Origin: Pseudomonas putida S13.1.2
GTDB taxonomy: Bacteria > Pseudomonadota > Gammaproteobacteria > Pseudomonadales > Pseudomonadaceae
Assembly (NCBI RefSeq): GCF_000498395.2
Contig: NZ_CP010979.1
Coordinates: forward strand, 4,030,001 to 4,094,000
DNA: 64,000 nucleotides
Reading direction: 5' to 3'
Made by a program: the position numbers and the translations under genes. The notes beneath the pieces are model-generated. The model was not told the DNA's origin. It was given only the letters and a program-made list of their open reading frames with translations, and made no database searches. Below, piece by piece: positions 42,728 through 51,985 of the stretch. Numbering within the stretch: position 1 is the first letter of the stretch; the number at the start of each line of letters is the position of its first letter.

Positions 42728-42945
42728 GCCTTTGCCTCCAGCGCTTTCATATGGGCTAGCAGGGCATGCAGCTGGCTGGTCTGGGCCGACATGGCTTCGA
42801 GCAGTGAAGCACGCAAAATCGGCGCTTCGGCGTCGAGATACTGGATGATGATGCTGGAGAGGGTGTCCATTACCTGGGTGGCCTGGGACTTGGCGGCTTG
42901 ATGGGTAAGTGCTGTAACAGAAGGATCAGGTGCGAGTTCAGTCAT
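42724..42945 (-). CDS. Small hypothetical protein, partner of the DUF3077 gene
   Basis: 73 residues from the ATG at 42945 (MTELAPDPSVTALTHQ); a second ATG two codons upstream is possible but has GAG directly against it. The protein is helical and acidic-to-neutral (SQATQVMDTLSSIIIQYLDA, LLEAMSAQTSQLHALLAHMK), with no Cys and no signal. I do not recognise the family. It is the first gene of a two-gene operon. A longer frame to 43113 lacks coding character. Confidence 0.6.
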   Translation of the reverse strand: MTELAPDPSVTALTHQAAKSQATQVMDTLSSIIIQYLDAEAPILRASLLEAMSAQTSQLHALLAHMKALEAKA

Positions 42946-43148
42946 AGTCATCTCGGAAGTATTCTCAAAGGCACCCCATAACGACGGGCTTCTCACACCC
43001 GGTAGCCAATTACGGCGACGCTGGAACGGTATCTCTGAGGTAGGTACTTGCCTATCAGACGGCATCCGACTGAGGTCGTAGGATAATTCCCAATCCCTGG
43101 CAACCTGAAGCATTTGGTTTCAGGTTCAGAATTTTCTTACAGCTGATG

Positions 43149-43240
43149 GCCCTATCGCCGGCAAGCCAGCTCCCACCAGATCACCACAGAACCTAAGCCT
43201 TGTGCAGTACCTGTGGGAGCTGGCTTGCCGGCGATAGGGC
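43149..43240. repeat. REP pair, GTGG-GAGCTGGCTTGCCGGCG subfamily
   Basis: Inverted copies at 43149-43178 and 43210-43240. The spacer again ends in TTGTGCAGTACC. This pair occupies most of the 320-bp gene-free stretch 42946-43265; the remainder is the upstream region of the small-protein operon, where I see no clear promoter. Confidence 0.9.
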
Positions 43241-43265
43241 CAGTCCAGGCGAGCAAAAAGGGGGT

Positions 43266-43649
43266 TCAGGCCACCTCAGCCCCATCATCCGGCCAATGCG
43301 GCTCGTTGGCCCCTGGCGGGGTCAGTGGTGGCAGCCCATAGGCGGCACGCGCATCGTCGCAGCTGGGGTTATGCACCCCACCCTCCCACGATGCATCGAA
43401 CTCGCGGCAAGGGCTGGAACGGTTGGCATAAATGGTACAGGCCACCTCTTTGCCGATCTCGCCCTCAAGGCTGACGCAGCGGCAGGGCTTGGCATCGGTG
43501 CCGATCATGGCAACGCGGGTGGGGTTGATCTGTACCACCAGGTCGTCCGGCACAAGGCCCCCGGCAGACTGGCATTCGCCCCAGAAGAAAGACACACGGA
43601 AGTACCCGCAGCAGGCGCCGCAGTCAAGGCAAGGGTTATATTCAGACAT
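43266..43649 (-). CDS. YkgJ family cysteine cluster protein
   Basis: 127 residues. The N-terminus holds CLDCGACCGYFRV (C7, C10, C13, C14), with further cysteines in CRCVSLEGEIGKEVACTIYA, SSPCREFDASWEGG and NPSCDDAR. This CxxCxxCC start and later CR-F motif define the YkgJ/UPF0153 group, proposed zinc- or Fe-S-binding proteins. Function unknown. Monocistronic, next to a REP pair. Confidence 0.88.
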   Translation of the reverse strand: MSEYNPCLDCGACCGYFRVSFFWGECQSAGGLVPDDLVVQINPTRVAMIGTDAKPCRCVSLEGEIGKEVACTIYANRSSPCREFDASWEGGVHNPSCDDARAAYGLPPLTPPGANEPHWPDDGAEVA

Positions 43650-43775
43650 GATGCCACGGAGGGAAGGTTGTTGTTATCGGGGTTGGCCCGCGGCGCCATT
43701 CTCAATCGAACCCGGGGCGGCTGGATAGAGGGTGCATGCAAAAAAAATTGCCACTGATCCGGCCGCCCGCTTCAT

Positions 43776-44903
43776 TCAGCCCAATGCCTTGTAGGTGGAG
43801 GCATCCCAACGCTGCAGGGCAAGCCCTTCGGTCGGGTCATAGTCATCACCACACACCTTGCTGAAGTGCGTACGGTCTTCGCCGCAATGCACCAACCGGT
43901 CGTGCTTTTCACCCTCGGTCAGCACCGTGTAGGAGTTACCGCGCATGGCTTGATACTGTGCTTCGGCTGCGGCCATTGCCTGGTGACATTGCATCAACTG
44001 GCTGTCATTCAAGGCCAGTCGCTTGCCCAGTTGAACACCCCAGCGGGTCAGGCACACTTCGGCGAAATGGCGCACGATCAGCCCGGGTTCCTTTAGCACC
44101 TTGCCGTCGCTTGCACCATCGACCGATGCATTACCGACCAGCGTGGCATGACGCCCCGGCATCGGATAAATACAGATTTGCGTGCCACTGGCGACTGACG
44201 GGATCACGCAGGCAAACCCTTTGGAACGCTCATCCCGCGAGTAGAAGCCGACATACTCACGCACGTTTTCCGCCAGTGCGATGCGCTCGGCTTGCACATT
44301 GCCGACACCGGGCACCGGGTCGATCGCAAAAATATTGACCGGTACGTTTTGCAATACCGGGTCTTTCGCCATGGCGTTGGCCAGCATGTGGCAGCTGATG
44401 CCACCCCGGCTCCAGCCCACCAGGTTCACCTGGGTCGGAATGCGCGGCTTGCGGAACATGCTGATGATGCCCTCTTGCAACGCTTGCGGGGTTGGGTGGC
44501 GGTCACCGTAGTCGTAGGTACGCCAGAACCAGGAGGCCGTGGAGGAAGCCTCCGGAACAGGCACGCCTGCGTCCTTCAGCCGCTCGTATTCTTCCTCGCT
44601 CAGCTTGGTGCGCTGCCAGCTGCTTTCGCCTTTGATCACCTGCAGTACATGGTTGACGTTTTCTTCCCAGCCGCGGCCGAACAACTGGCCGGTCCAGTTG
44701 AAGTAGCCGCCGGGCTCGACGAACAGGTTGTCATCCTGAAGGTTGCCGCTGCCGGGGCCATCAACGGCGATCCAGTGGGCGAATTCGCGGCCCTGGTCGT
44801 TGCTGGCCAAGGTCGAGACCAGCTCGCCGTTCCAGAAGTTGGGGTTTGCGTCGTCGAAGCGGTGGGAACCGGTGCCGCAGAAGTAGGCGGTGAACACACT
44901 CAT
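43776..44903 (-). CDS. Predicted alpha/beta hydrolase (Tle-like phospholipase, possible secreted effector)
   Basis: 375 residues from the ATG at 44903 (MSVFTAYFCGTGSHRFDD); the longer upstream frame is REP translation and is rejected. The lipase-type nucleophile elbow GWSRGG has S165 (GxSxG), with D195 in IFAIDPVPGVGN and H252 in GRHATLVG as likely triad partners. The N-terminal FCGTGSHRFDDANP resembles the conserved start of T6SS lipase effectors and DUF2235 proteins. No signal peptide, VgrG, PAAR or immunity gene is seen nearby, so an effector role is speculative. It could equally be a cytoplasmic esterase. Confidence 0.7.
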   Translation of the reverse strand: MSVFTAYFCGTGSHRFDDANPNFWNGELVSTLASNDQGREFAHWIAVDGPGSGNLQDDNLFVEPGGYFNWTGQLFGRGWEENVNHVLQVIKGESSWQRTKLSEEEYERLKDAGVPVPEASSTASWFWRTYDYGDRHPTPQALQEGIISMFRKPRIPTQVNLVGWSRGGISCHMLANAMAKDPVLQNVPVNIFAIDPVPGVGNVQAERIALAENVREYVGFYSRDERSKGFACVIPSVASGTQICIYPMPGRHATLVGNASVDGASDGKVLKEPGLIVRHFAEVCLTRWGVQLGKRLALNDSQLMQCHQAMAAAEAQYQAMRGNSYTVLTEGEKHDRLVHCGEDRTHFSKVCGDDYDPTEGLALQRWDASTYKALG

Positions 44904-45001
44904 GGGTGGGTCTCTGTAATGAGAAATGAGTGCTGAAGATAGGTAGGCTGATCGGTGAAACGCAGGCGGAAAGCTCGCCCTGCTGCAAAATCGAGGGGCT
45001 G

Positions 45002-45110
45002 CTTTGCAGCCCATCGCCGGCAAGCCAGCTCCCACAGAGCCCCCACAGGTCGTGAGAGCGGCGCCGCACCTGTGGGAGCTGGCTTGCCGGCGATGGGCCG
45101 CAAAGCGGCC
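45002..45110. repeat. REP pair with extended outer arms, GTGG-GAGCTGG subfamily
   Basis: Outer arms CTTTGCAGCCCATCGCCGG and the complementary CCGGCGATGGGCCGCAAAG enclose the REP cores, making a ~35-bp stem. It lies between alaC (stop at 45119) and the hydrolase gene. Confidence 0.9.
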
Positions 45111-45118
45111 CAGGTTGC

Positions 45119-46327
45119 TTACTTGCGGGCCAACCCGTCAGCCCGGAACATCTGCCGGATGCCGCGAATGGCCTGGCGAATGCGGTCCTGATTCTCGATC
45201 AGGGCAAAGCGCACATGGTCATCACCATACTCACCAAAACCGATCCCCGGCGACACGCACACCTTGGCCTCGGCCAGCAGTTTCTTGGCAAACTCCAACG
45301 AGCCCATGTGCGCATACTGCTCAGGGATCTTCGCCCACACGTACATCGATGCCTTGGGGTTCTCGACCATCCAGCCCAGTTCGTGCAGCCCTTTCACCAG
45401 CAGGTTGCGGCGCTGGCGATACTGCTCGGCAATGTCCCGTACGCACTGCTGGTCGCCTTCCAGCGCGGCAATGGCCGCCACCTGTAGCGGGGTGAAGGTG
45501 CCGTAGTCGTGGTAGCTCTTGATCCGCGCCAGGGCGCTGACCAGCTCGGGGTTGCCGACCATGAAGCCGATCCGCCAGCCTGCCATGTTGTAGCTCTTGG
45601 ACAGGGTGAAGAACTCCACCGCAATGTCCTTGGCCCCCGGCACCTGCATGATCGATGGGGCTTTCCAGCCGTCGTAGACGATGTCGGCGTAGGCCAGGTC
45701 ATGCACCACCAGCACGTCGTACTGCTTGGCCAAGGCCACCACACGCTCGAAGAAGTCCAGTTCCACGCACTGGGCGGTGGGATTGGACGGGAAGCCGAGG
45801 ATCATCATCTTCGGCTTGGGGATCGACTCACGGATCGCCCGCTCGAGTTCGTTGAAGAAGTCCACACCGGGTACCAACGGCACCGAACGCACCTGGGCAC
45901 CGGCAATGACCGCACCGTAGATGTGGATGGGGTAGCTGGGGTTGGGCACCAGCACCGTGTCGCCCTGGTCGAGCGTGGCCAGCATCAGGTGGGCCAGGCC
46001 TTCTTTCGAGCCGATGGTGACGATGGCTTCGCTTTCCGGGTCGATGTCGACCTCGTAGCGTTCCTTGTACCAGTTGGAAATGGCCCGGCGCAGGCGCGGG
46101 ATACCGCGAGAGGTGGAATAGCCGTGGGTATCTTCACGCTGGGCAACCTGCACCAGCTTCTCGACGATGTGCGGCGGGGTGGCGCCGTCGGGGTTGCCCA
46201 TGCTCAGGTCGATGATGTCCTCGCCACGGCGGCGGGCAGCCATCTTGAGCTCGGCAGTGATGTTGAAGACGTAAGGGGGGAGACGATCGATGCGCGCAAA
46301 GCGGCGCGGCGAACCTGGGTTGGCCAT
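45119..46327 (-). CDS. alaC: Alanine transaminase AlaC (glutamate-pyruvate aminotransferase)
   Basis: 402 residues, fold-type I. The N-terminus RFARIDRLPPYVFNITAELK and motifs IIDLSMGNPDGATPP, GSKEGLAHLMLA, FPSNPTAQCVELDFF, DLAYADIVYDG and the PLP lysine K244 (TLSKSYNMAGWRIGF) match the AlaC/YfdZ branch of class I aminotransferases. It interconverts pyruvate and glutamate with alanine and 2-oxoglutarate. The gene stands alone. The 335 bp upstream (46328-46662) hold the alaC leader, a REP pair and the cyoE terminator. Confidence 0.92.
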   Translation of the reverse strand: MANPGSPRRFARIDRLPPYVFNITAELKMAARRRGEDIIDLSMGNPDGATPPHIVEKLVQVAQREDTHGYSTSRGIPRLRRAISNWYKERYEVDIDPESEAIVTIGSKEGLAHLMLATLDQGDTVLVPNPSYPIHIYGAVIAGAQVRSVPLVPGVDFFNELERAIRESIPKPKMMILGFPSNPTAQCVELDFFERVVALAKQYDVLVVHDLAYADIVYDGWKAPSIMQVPGAKDIAVEFFTLSKSYNMAGWRIGFMVGNPELVSALARIKSYHDYGTFTPLQVAAIAALEGDQQCVRDIAEQYRQRRNLLVKGLHELGWMVENPKASMYVWAKIPEQYAHMGSLEFAKKLLAEAKVCVSPGIGFGEYGDDHVRFALIENQDRIRQAIRGIRQMFRADGLARK

Positions 46328-46500
46328 GGCTTCCTCTGAGTACGTAAGCGCCCGGAACCGTCCGAGCGACGTTGGCCGATGTAGCGGCCCGGGTCAGAAG
46401 ATAGTGCCGAAACATGATAGCTGTAAAGGGCAAATTCCTGTTTTGTTAGATCTTTTCAGAAGTATTTTTTGAAAATCCAGGATTTATGTTTTCCTGCGCT

Positions 46501-46598
46501 GGCCTCTTCGCGGGCTCGCCCGCTCCCACAGGGTTACCCGCAGCCCCTGGGACCTGCGCCGTACCTGTGGGAGCGGGCAAGCCCGCGAAAGGGCCGGC
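46501..46598. repeat. REP pair, GTGG-GAGCGGG subfamily
   Basis: Inverted copies at 46501-46532 and 46563-46597, with slight divergence (CGGGCTCGCCCG against CGGGCAAGCCCG). In the gap between alaC and cyoE. Confidence 0.9.
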
Positions 46599-46614
46599 AC
46601 AGATAAACACCCAT

Positions 46615-46643
46615 AAAAAACCCCGGCACATGGCCGGGGTTTT
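46615..46643 (-). terminator. Intrinsic terminator of the cyo operon
   Basis: AAAACCCCGGC and GCCGGGGTTTT form an 11-bp perfect stem with loop ACATG. On the minus strand it ends in TTTTTT. It lies 20 bp past the cyoE stop. Confidence 0.94.
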
Positions 46644-46662
46644 CGTGAAACAGGCAGCAGTA

Positions 46663-47550
46663 TCAGCGTGCGTAAGTCATCAGCACGTCCGCAGCGGTCT
46701 GGCTGTCCACACCCATCATCACGCTCAGGGCGGTAACGGTGAGGATGGAGAAGCCGAACACCTTGCGGGCCCACTTGCTGTCGTCCTCGGCCTTGTAGCC
46801 ACCCCATGCCATATACAGCCAGTACAGGCCCATGGCAGCTGCCACGGCCAGGTAGCCGAGGCCGGCGTAACCGCCGAGGGTGAGCATCAAGGTGGCGAGC
46901 ACGAAGGCCAGCACGTACAGCACGATCTGCTTCTTCGCCGCGAGGATGCCACGTGCCACCGGCAGGACCGGAATGTTGGCAGCGCTGTAATCCTTGAAGC
47001 GGAAGATGGCGATGGCAAAGCTGTGCGGCATCTGCCACAGGCTGAACATCACCAGCAGGGTTACCGCAGCCAGGTCGAAGCTGTTGCTTACGGCGCAGTA
47101 GCCGATCACCGGAGGCATGGCACCCGAAAGGCTGCCGACCAAGGTGCCGTGCACCGATTTACGCTTCAGCCACAGGCTGTAGAAACCGACATAGACGATG
47201 AAGCCTACAGCTGCGCAGAACGCCGACAGCGGGTTGGCCTGGACATACAGCAGGCTGAAACCCGCCACCCCGAGCAGGGTGGCGTAGATCAGCGCGAGGG
47301 GCAGCGACATGCCGCCCTGCACCATGACGCGGTTCTTGGTGCGCTCCATCTTGTGGTCGATGTCACGGTCAATGCAGTTGTTGAACACGCATCCGGACGC
47401 AACCACCAGCGAAGTACCGATCACCACCGCCAGGAACAAGGCGAAGTCCACATGGCCCTTCGAGGCAAGGAAGAAACCGCCTGCCACGGAAAGCACGTTA
47501 CCGAAAATGATCCCCGGTTTGGTGATTTGGATAAAGTGCTTAACGGACAT
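46663..47550 (-). CDS. cyoE: Protoheme IX farnesyltransferase (heme O synthase)
   Basis: 295 residues, UbiA-type prenyltransferase with about nine helices. The Asp-rich motif NNCIDRDIDHKMERTKNR and the second site YSLWLKRKSVHGTLVGSLSG are present. It converts heme b to heme o for the binuclear centre of CyoB. Last gene of cyoABCDE, 12 bp after cyoD. Confidence 0.97.
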   Translation of the reverse strand: MSVKHFIQITKPGIIFGNVLSVAGGFFLASKGHVDFALFLAVVIGTSLVVASGCVFNNCIDRDIDHKMERTKNRVMVQGGMSLPLALIYATLLGVAGFSLLYVQANPLSAFCAAVGFIVYVGFYSLWLKRKSVHGTLVGSLSGAMPPVIGYCAVSNSFDLAAVTLLVMFSLWQMPHSFAIAIFRFKDYSAANIPVLPVARGILAAKKQIVLYVLAFVLATLMLTLGGYAGLGYLAVAAAMGLYWLYMAWGGYKAEDDSKWARKVFGFSILTVTALSVMMGVDSQTAADVLMTYAR

Positions 47551-47561
47551 GCAGTCTTACC

Positions 47562-47894
47562 TCACTTGGCCATCATTTCGATGTGGATGTTGAACATGAT
47601 CCACAGCGACAGGCCGACCAGCAGTGCAATTACCAGTACGGTGAACAGGAACGTCGACACGTTGTTGCGTTGCTCTTTCGAGCGGTCCATGTGCAGGAAG
47701 TACACCAGGTGTACAACTACCTGGATCACGGCCATGGCAACAATGATGAGAACGGTCAGGTTCTTCGGCAGGCTGGCGGTCATGGCCAGTGCGAACGGGA
47801 TCGCAGTCAGGATGATCGACAGGACAAAGCCGATCATGTACGACTTGACGCTGCCGTGGTTACCTTCGTGATGAGTGTCGTGTGCGCTAGCCAT
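47562..47894 (-). CDS. cyoD: Cytochrome bo3 ubiquinol oxidase subunit IV
   Basis: 110 residues, three membrane helices (SYMIGFVLSIILTAIPFALA, LTVLIIVAMAVIQVVVHLVY, FLFTVLVIALLVGLSLWIMF). N-terminal His-rich HDTHHEGNHGSVKS. It assists assembly of the oxidase core. The start shares one base with the cyoC stop. Confidence 0.96.
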   Translation of the reverse strand: MASAHDTHHEGNHGSVKSYMIGFVLSIILTAIPFALAMTASLPKNLTVLIIVAMAVIQVVVHLVYFLHMDRSKEQRNNVSTFLFTVLVIALLVGLSLWIMFNIHIEMMAK

Positions 47895-48520
47895 TACAGA
47901 ACCCCCAGCAGGTAGACGACGGTGAACACGCAGATCCAGACCACGTCCAGGAAGTGCCAGAACAGGCTCAGGCAGCTCATGCGGGTCTTGGCGGTCGGCG
48001 TGATGCCATGCTTGTTGATCTGGTACATCATGATTGCCATCCAGATCAGGCCGGCAGTCACGTGCAGACCGTGGGTACCTACCAGGGCGAAGAACGCCGA
48101 CAGGAAGCCACTGCGCTGCGGGCCGAAGCCCTCGCTGATCAGGTGATGGAATTCATAGATTTCCATCGCGATGAAGCCTGCACCGAACAGGAAGGTCACA
48201 GCCAACCAGCCCAGTACACCGGCTTTCTTGCCATCGAACATCTTCAGCATGGCGAAGCCGAAGGTGATCGAGGACAGCAGCAGGAACAGCGTTTCAACAG
48301 CTACGAAATCGAGCTGGAAGATGTCATGACCCGACGGGCCGCCGGCAAAACTGCCGGACAGCACCGCGTAGGTGGCGAAGAGCGACGCAAACAGGATGCA
48401 GTCGGTCATCAGGTACAGCCAGAAACCCAGTACGGTCATCTGGCCCGAGTCGTGGTGGTGGTCGTCATGCCCATGGTCGTGACCATGAGCAGCGCCGCCG
48501 TGCATTACTTGACTGGACAT
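47894..48520 (-). CDS. cyoC: Cytochrome bo3 ubiquinol oxidase subunit III
   Basis: 208 residues, five helices, COX3 family (FGFAMLKMFDGKKAGVLGWL, LVGTHGLHVTAGLIWMAIMM). The N-terminus is unusually His-rich (HGGAAHGHDHGHDDHHHDSG), a feature of pseudomonad CyoC that could bind metal. It lies 3 bp after cyoB. Confidence 0.96.
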   Translation of the reverse strand: MSSQVMHGGAAHGHDHGHDDHHHDSGQMTVLGFWLYLMTDCILFASLFATYAVLSGSFAGGPSGHDIFQLDFVAVETLFLLLSSITFGFAMLKMFDGKKAGVLGWLAVTFLFGAGFIAMEIYEFHHLISEGFGPQRSGFLSAFFALVGTHGLHVTAGLIWMAIMMYQINKHGITPTAKTRMSCLSLFWHFLDVVWICVFTVVYLLGVL

Positions 48521-48523
48521 TGA

Positions 48524-50542
48524 TTACACCCGCTCAAACGATTCGACACGTGCGCCGGCAGGCAGAGCACCTGCTTTGGCCAGCGCTTTCATACGCTCGC
48601 CTTCGATGCGCGCCACTTCTTCGGCCGGAACCATGTAGCCCTGGTCGTCACGTGCAGCGTGGCGAACGAAGACTGCGATGGTTGCCAACAGGCTCGCGCC
48701 CACCAGCCACCAGATGTGCCAGATGAAGGCGAAGCCGAACACGGTCAGGAACATACCCATGAACAGACCGGTGGAGGTGTTGCTCGGCATGTGGATCGCT
48801 TCGTACTTGGCCGGGACCTTGTACGCAACACCGGCTTCCTTGGCTTCGTGCCAGGCGTCCAGACCAACTTTCTCAGGCATGTGAGCGAAGTTGTAGAACG
48901 GCGGTGGCGACGAAGTGGACCACTCGATGGTACGGCCGCCCCATGGGTCGCCAGTGACGTCCATGTTGTCTTTGCGGTCGCGAACCGACACGTAGATCTG
49001 GATCAGCTGGCAAGCGATACCGAACAGGATCAGCACGGCGCCGACAACGGCTACGTACAGGTAGGGTTCCCACAGTGGGTTGTCGGAGTGGTTCAGACGA
49101 CGGGTCATGCCCATGAAGCCCAGGGCGTACAGCGGCATGAACGCAACGTAGAAGCCCGACAGCCAGAACCAGAAGGCAGCTTTGCCCCACTTCTCGTTCA
49201 GGGTGAAGCCGAAGGCTTTCGGGAACCAGAAGGCGAAACCGGCGATGTAGCCGAATACCGCGCCACCGATGATCACGTTGTGGAAGTGCGCAATTACGAA
49301 CAGGCTGTTGTGCAGAACGAAGTCAGCACCCGGAACGGCCAGCAGTACGCCGGTCATGCCACCGATGGAGAAGGTGACCATGAAGCCCAGGGTCCAGAGC
49401 ATCGGTGCGGTGAAGCGCACACGGCCTTGGTACATGGTGAACAGCCAGTTGAACAGCTTCACACCCGTCGGGATGGAGATCAGCATCGTCGCCAGGCCGA
49501 AGAAGGTGTTGACGCTGGCGCCGGCACCCATGGTGAAGAAGTGGTGCAGCCATACCGCAAAGCCGAGGATGGCGATCGCGCCCGATGCGTAGATCATCGA
49601 GTGGTGGCCGAACAGGCGTTTGCCAGAGAACGTCGAGGTAACTTCCGAGAACACGCCGAAGGCCGGCAGGATCAGGATGTACACCTCAGGGTGACCCCAC
49701 GCCCAGAACAGGTTGACGTACATCATCGGGTTCCCACCAAGCTCGTTGGTGAAAATGTGGAAGTCCAGATAACGGTCAACAGTCAGCAGAGCGAGTGCAG
49801 CAGTCAGAATCGGGAACGAAGCAACGATCAGTACGTTGGCCCAGGTGCAGGTCCAGGTGAAGATCGGCATGTCCATCAGCTTCATGCCAGGTGCGCGCAT
49901 CTTCATCACGGTGACGAGGAAGTTCACGCCGGTAAGCGTCGTACCCAGTCCGGATAGCTGTAGCGCCCAGATGTAGTAGTCGACACCTACCCCAGGGCTG
50001 TACTGAATGCCTGCGAGCGGCGGATAGGCAACCCAGCCGGTCTTGGCGAATTCACCAACGCCCAGCGAGATGTTGACCAGCAGCACGCCTGCCAGCAGCA
50101 GGTAGAAGCTCAGGGAGTTCAGGAACGGGAAGGCAACGTCACGTGCACCGATCTGCAGAGGAACCGCCAGGTTCATCAGGCCGGTGAAGAACGGCATCGC
50201 CATGAAGATGATCATGATCACACCGTGAGCGGTGAAGATCTGGTCATAGTGTTCAGGCGGCAGGTAGCCTTCGGAGCCACCGGTAGCGGCAGCCAGCTGG
50301 GTACGCATCATGATGGCGTCGGCAAAGCCGCGCAGCAGCATGATCATCGCGACGATGATGTACATCACGCCGATCTTTTTGTGGTCGACAGTAGTCAGCC
50401 ACTCGCTCCACAAGTAGGTCCACTTGCGGAAATAGGTGATAAGACCGACGACAGCGATACCGCCGAGCGCGATCATGGCAAGCGTCACCATGACTATCGG
50501 CTCGTGATAGGGTATCGCCTCCAGGCTTAGTTTACCGAACAT
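48524..50542 (-). CDS. cyoB: Cytochrome bo3 ubiquinol oxidase subunit I
   Basis: 672 residues, about 15 helices, heme-copper oxidase. H106 is a low-spin heme ligand (FTAHGVIMI), and H284 with Y288 form the Cu(B) site crosslink (WGHPEVYILIL). The following HH pair (LHHFFTMG) completes Cu(B). The quinol-site residues R71, D75, H98 and Q101 known from E. coli are all conserved, which supports ubiquinol rather than cytochrome c as donor. It pumps protons while reducing O2. It is 3 bp after cyoA. Confidence 0.98.
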   Translation of the reverse strand: MFGKLSLEAIPYHEPIVMVTLAMIALGGIAVVGLITYFRKWTYLWSEWLTTVDHKKIGVMYIIVAMIMLLRGFADAIMMRTQLAAATGGSEGYLPPEHYDQIFTAHGVIMIIFMAMPFFTGLMNLAVPLQIGARDVAFPFLNSLSFYLLLAGVLLVNISLGVGEFAKTGWVAYPPLAGIQYSPGVGVDYYIWALQLSGLGTTLTGVNFLVTVMKMRAPGMKLMDMPIFTWTCTWANVLIVASFPILTAALALLTVDRYLDFHIFTNELGGNPMMYVNLFWAWGHPEVYILILPAFGVFSEVTSTFSGKRLFGHHSMIYASGAIAILGFAVWLHHFFTMGAGASVNTFFGLATMLISIPTGVKLFNWLFTMYQGRVRFTAPMLWTLGFMVTFSIGGMTGVLLAVPGADFVLHNSLFVIAHFHNVIIGGAVFGYIAGFAFWFPKAFGFTLNEKWGKAAFWFWLSGFYVAFMPLYALGFMGMTRRLNHSDNPLWEPYLYVAVVGAVLILFGIACQLIQIYVSVRDRKDNMDVTGDPWGGRTIEWSTSSPPPFYNFAHMPEKVGLDAWHEAKEAGVAYKVPAKYEAIHMPSNTSTGLFMGMFLTVFGFAFIWHIWWLVGASLLATIAVFVRHAARDDQGYMVPAEEVARIEGERMKALAKAGALPAGARVESFERV

Positions 50543-50545
50543 CTC

Positions 50546-51490
50546 TTACTCCTCTGCACCGGCAGCTGGTTGCATACTCGATTCCACACCCTTGGTTGTG
50601 GCCAGATCTTTGCTGCCTGCTTCTTCGTGGACCGGCTTGCCGCGGTTCATGCCTTCGTACTTGTCGACGATGGACTGGAACAGCTCTGCTGGCGCCTCGC
50701 TGTACAGCGCGACTGGGTTGTATTCGCTAGGTTTGGCCAGAGCTTCGTACTCGGCTTTGCCCAGTTTCAACGGCGACTGCTTGACCTCGGCGACCCATGC
50801 ATCGAAGTCGGCCTGGGAAGTGGCAGTAGCCTTGAATTTCATGCCGGTGAAACCAGCACCGCTGTAGTTGGCGCTGATACCGTCAAACACACCGTTTTCG
50901 TTGGCGATCAGGTGCAGTTTGGTGGTCATGCCGGCCATGGCGTAGATCTGGCCACCCAGGCCCGGGATGAAGAACGAGTTCATCACGGCGTCGGAGGTGA
51001 CGCGGAAGTTCACCGGGGTATTAGCCGGGAAGTTGATCTTGTTGACGGTGGCAATGCCCTGTTCCGGGTAGATGAACAGCCACTTCCAGTCCAGCGCGAC
51101 CACGTCGATCTGGATCGGCTTCACGTCCGAGTCCAGCGGACGGTAAGGGTCCAGCTTGTGGGTGGAGTGGTAGGTGACGTAACCCAGGGCGATGATGATC
51201 AGGATCGGGATGATCCACACCGCAGCCTCGATCTTGGTCGAGTGCGACCAGTCAGGGGTGTAGGTGGCTGCCTTGTTGGAAGCACGGTACTTCCAGGCGA
51301 ACGCCAAGGTCATGATGATCACAGGGATAACCACCAGCAGCATCAGGCCGGTAGCGATCAGGATCAGGTTCTTTTGCTCAATGCCGACCTGGCCCTTCGG
51401 GTCGAGCAGGGTCCAGTTGCACCCACTGAGTAAAAGCATGCCTAAAAAGGGCAATATGCCAAACAGTCTGGGGTAACGCTTTTTACTCAT
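50546..51490 (-). CDS. cyoA: Cytochrome bo3 ubiquinol oxidase subunit II (lipoprotein)
   Basis: 314 residues with a lipoprotein signal (lipobox LLSGC, C24), two further helices (IATGLMLLVVIPVIIMTLAF, AAVWIIPILIIIALGYVTYH) and a periplasmic cupredoxin domain without CuA ligands, as in quinol oxidases. First gene of the cyo operon. The upstream region is long (560 bp to dsbB) and contains a promoter candidate and an ANR box. Confidence 0.97.
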   Translation of the reverse strand: MSKKRYPRLFGILPFLGMLLLSGCNWTLLDPKGQVGIEQKNLILIATGLMLLVVIPVIIMTLAFAWKYRASNKAATYTPDWSHSTKIEAAVWIIPILIIIALGYVTYHSTHKLDPYRPLDSDVKPIQIDVVALDWKWLFIYPEQGIATVNKINFPANTPVNFRVTSDAVMNSFFIPGLGGQIYAMAGMTTKLHLIANENGVFDGISANYSGAGFTGMKFKATATSQADFDAWVAEVKQSPLKLGKAEYEALAKPSEYNPVALYSEAPAELFQSIVDKYEGMNRGKPVHEEAGSKDLATTKGVESSMQPAAGAEE

Positions 51491-51819
51491 CTCACGACCT
51501 CTAGATCAGCTTGCTTCAATGCAATTTGTGTTTTGGTAGCCAACACTTCGTCCTGCCAAGTGAGGCATTTTGCGCCCGTACTCGCTCCTGCCTGGGGTCC
51601 GGCTGCAGGACCTTGGCTTCAAGCGTTGTTAGCGGTGCTTATGGTTTCGTAGGCAACAGGCCTGTACTTCAGACCAAGTCCATTTGGTGCGGGAAAACGC
51701 GGAGGGGGGTCCGCCCGGTATCGCCGTTGGGCGAAACTTGACGAAGTCAGCAAAAAGGAGCGCTGGGGCTTCCTTCAATCCTGCGACTCGCAAGCAGTGC
51801 CGAACGGAAATTGGGGGCG

Positions 51820-51848
51820 ATTGTAGTGAGGTCGCCAACCCTTGACTA
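51820..51848 (-). promoter_or_regulatory. Candidate cyoA promoter
   Basis: Minus strand TAGTCA (51843-51848), 17-bp spacer, TACAAT (51820-51825), which would leave a leader of ~320 nt before cyoA. The 560-bp stretch 51491-52050 has no convincing ORF; an apparent 165-codon frame on the minus strand overlaps the dsbB 3' end and looks non-coding. Confidence 0.5.
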
Positions 51849-51971
51849 TGACTTATTGAGCAACAGTCTTTTACAGAATGCGTAACAATGATGCTCGATA
51901 ATTCAACTTCGCGACAGTTTGTCGCACCCCGCTTGCCAGGCCTCAAAGCCGCATTCTGCAAGGCTTTGTGG

Positions 51972-51985
51972 TTGATCTGGATCAA
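51972..51985. promoter_or_regulatory. ANR/FNR-type box
   Basis: TTGAT-CTGG-ATCAA is a perfect dyad and matches the ANR/FNR consensus TTGAT-N4-ATCAA. It lies between dsbB and cyoA, ~160 bp upstream of the predicted cyoA start site. It would let the oxygen sensor ANR influence cyo expression (inference). Confidence 0.75.
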
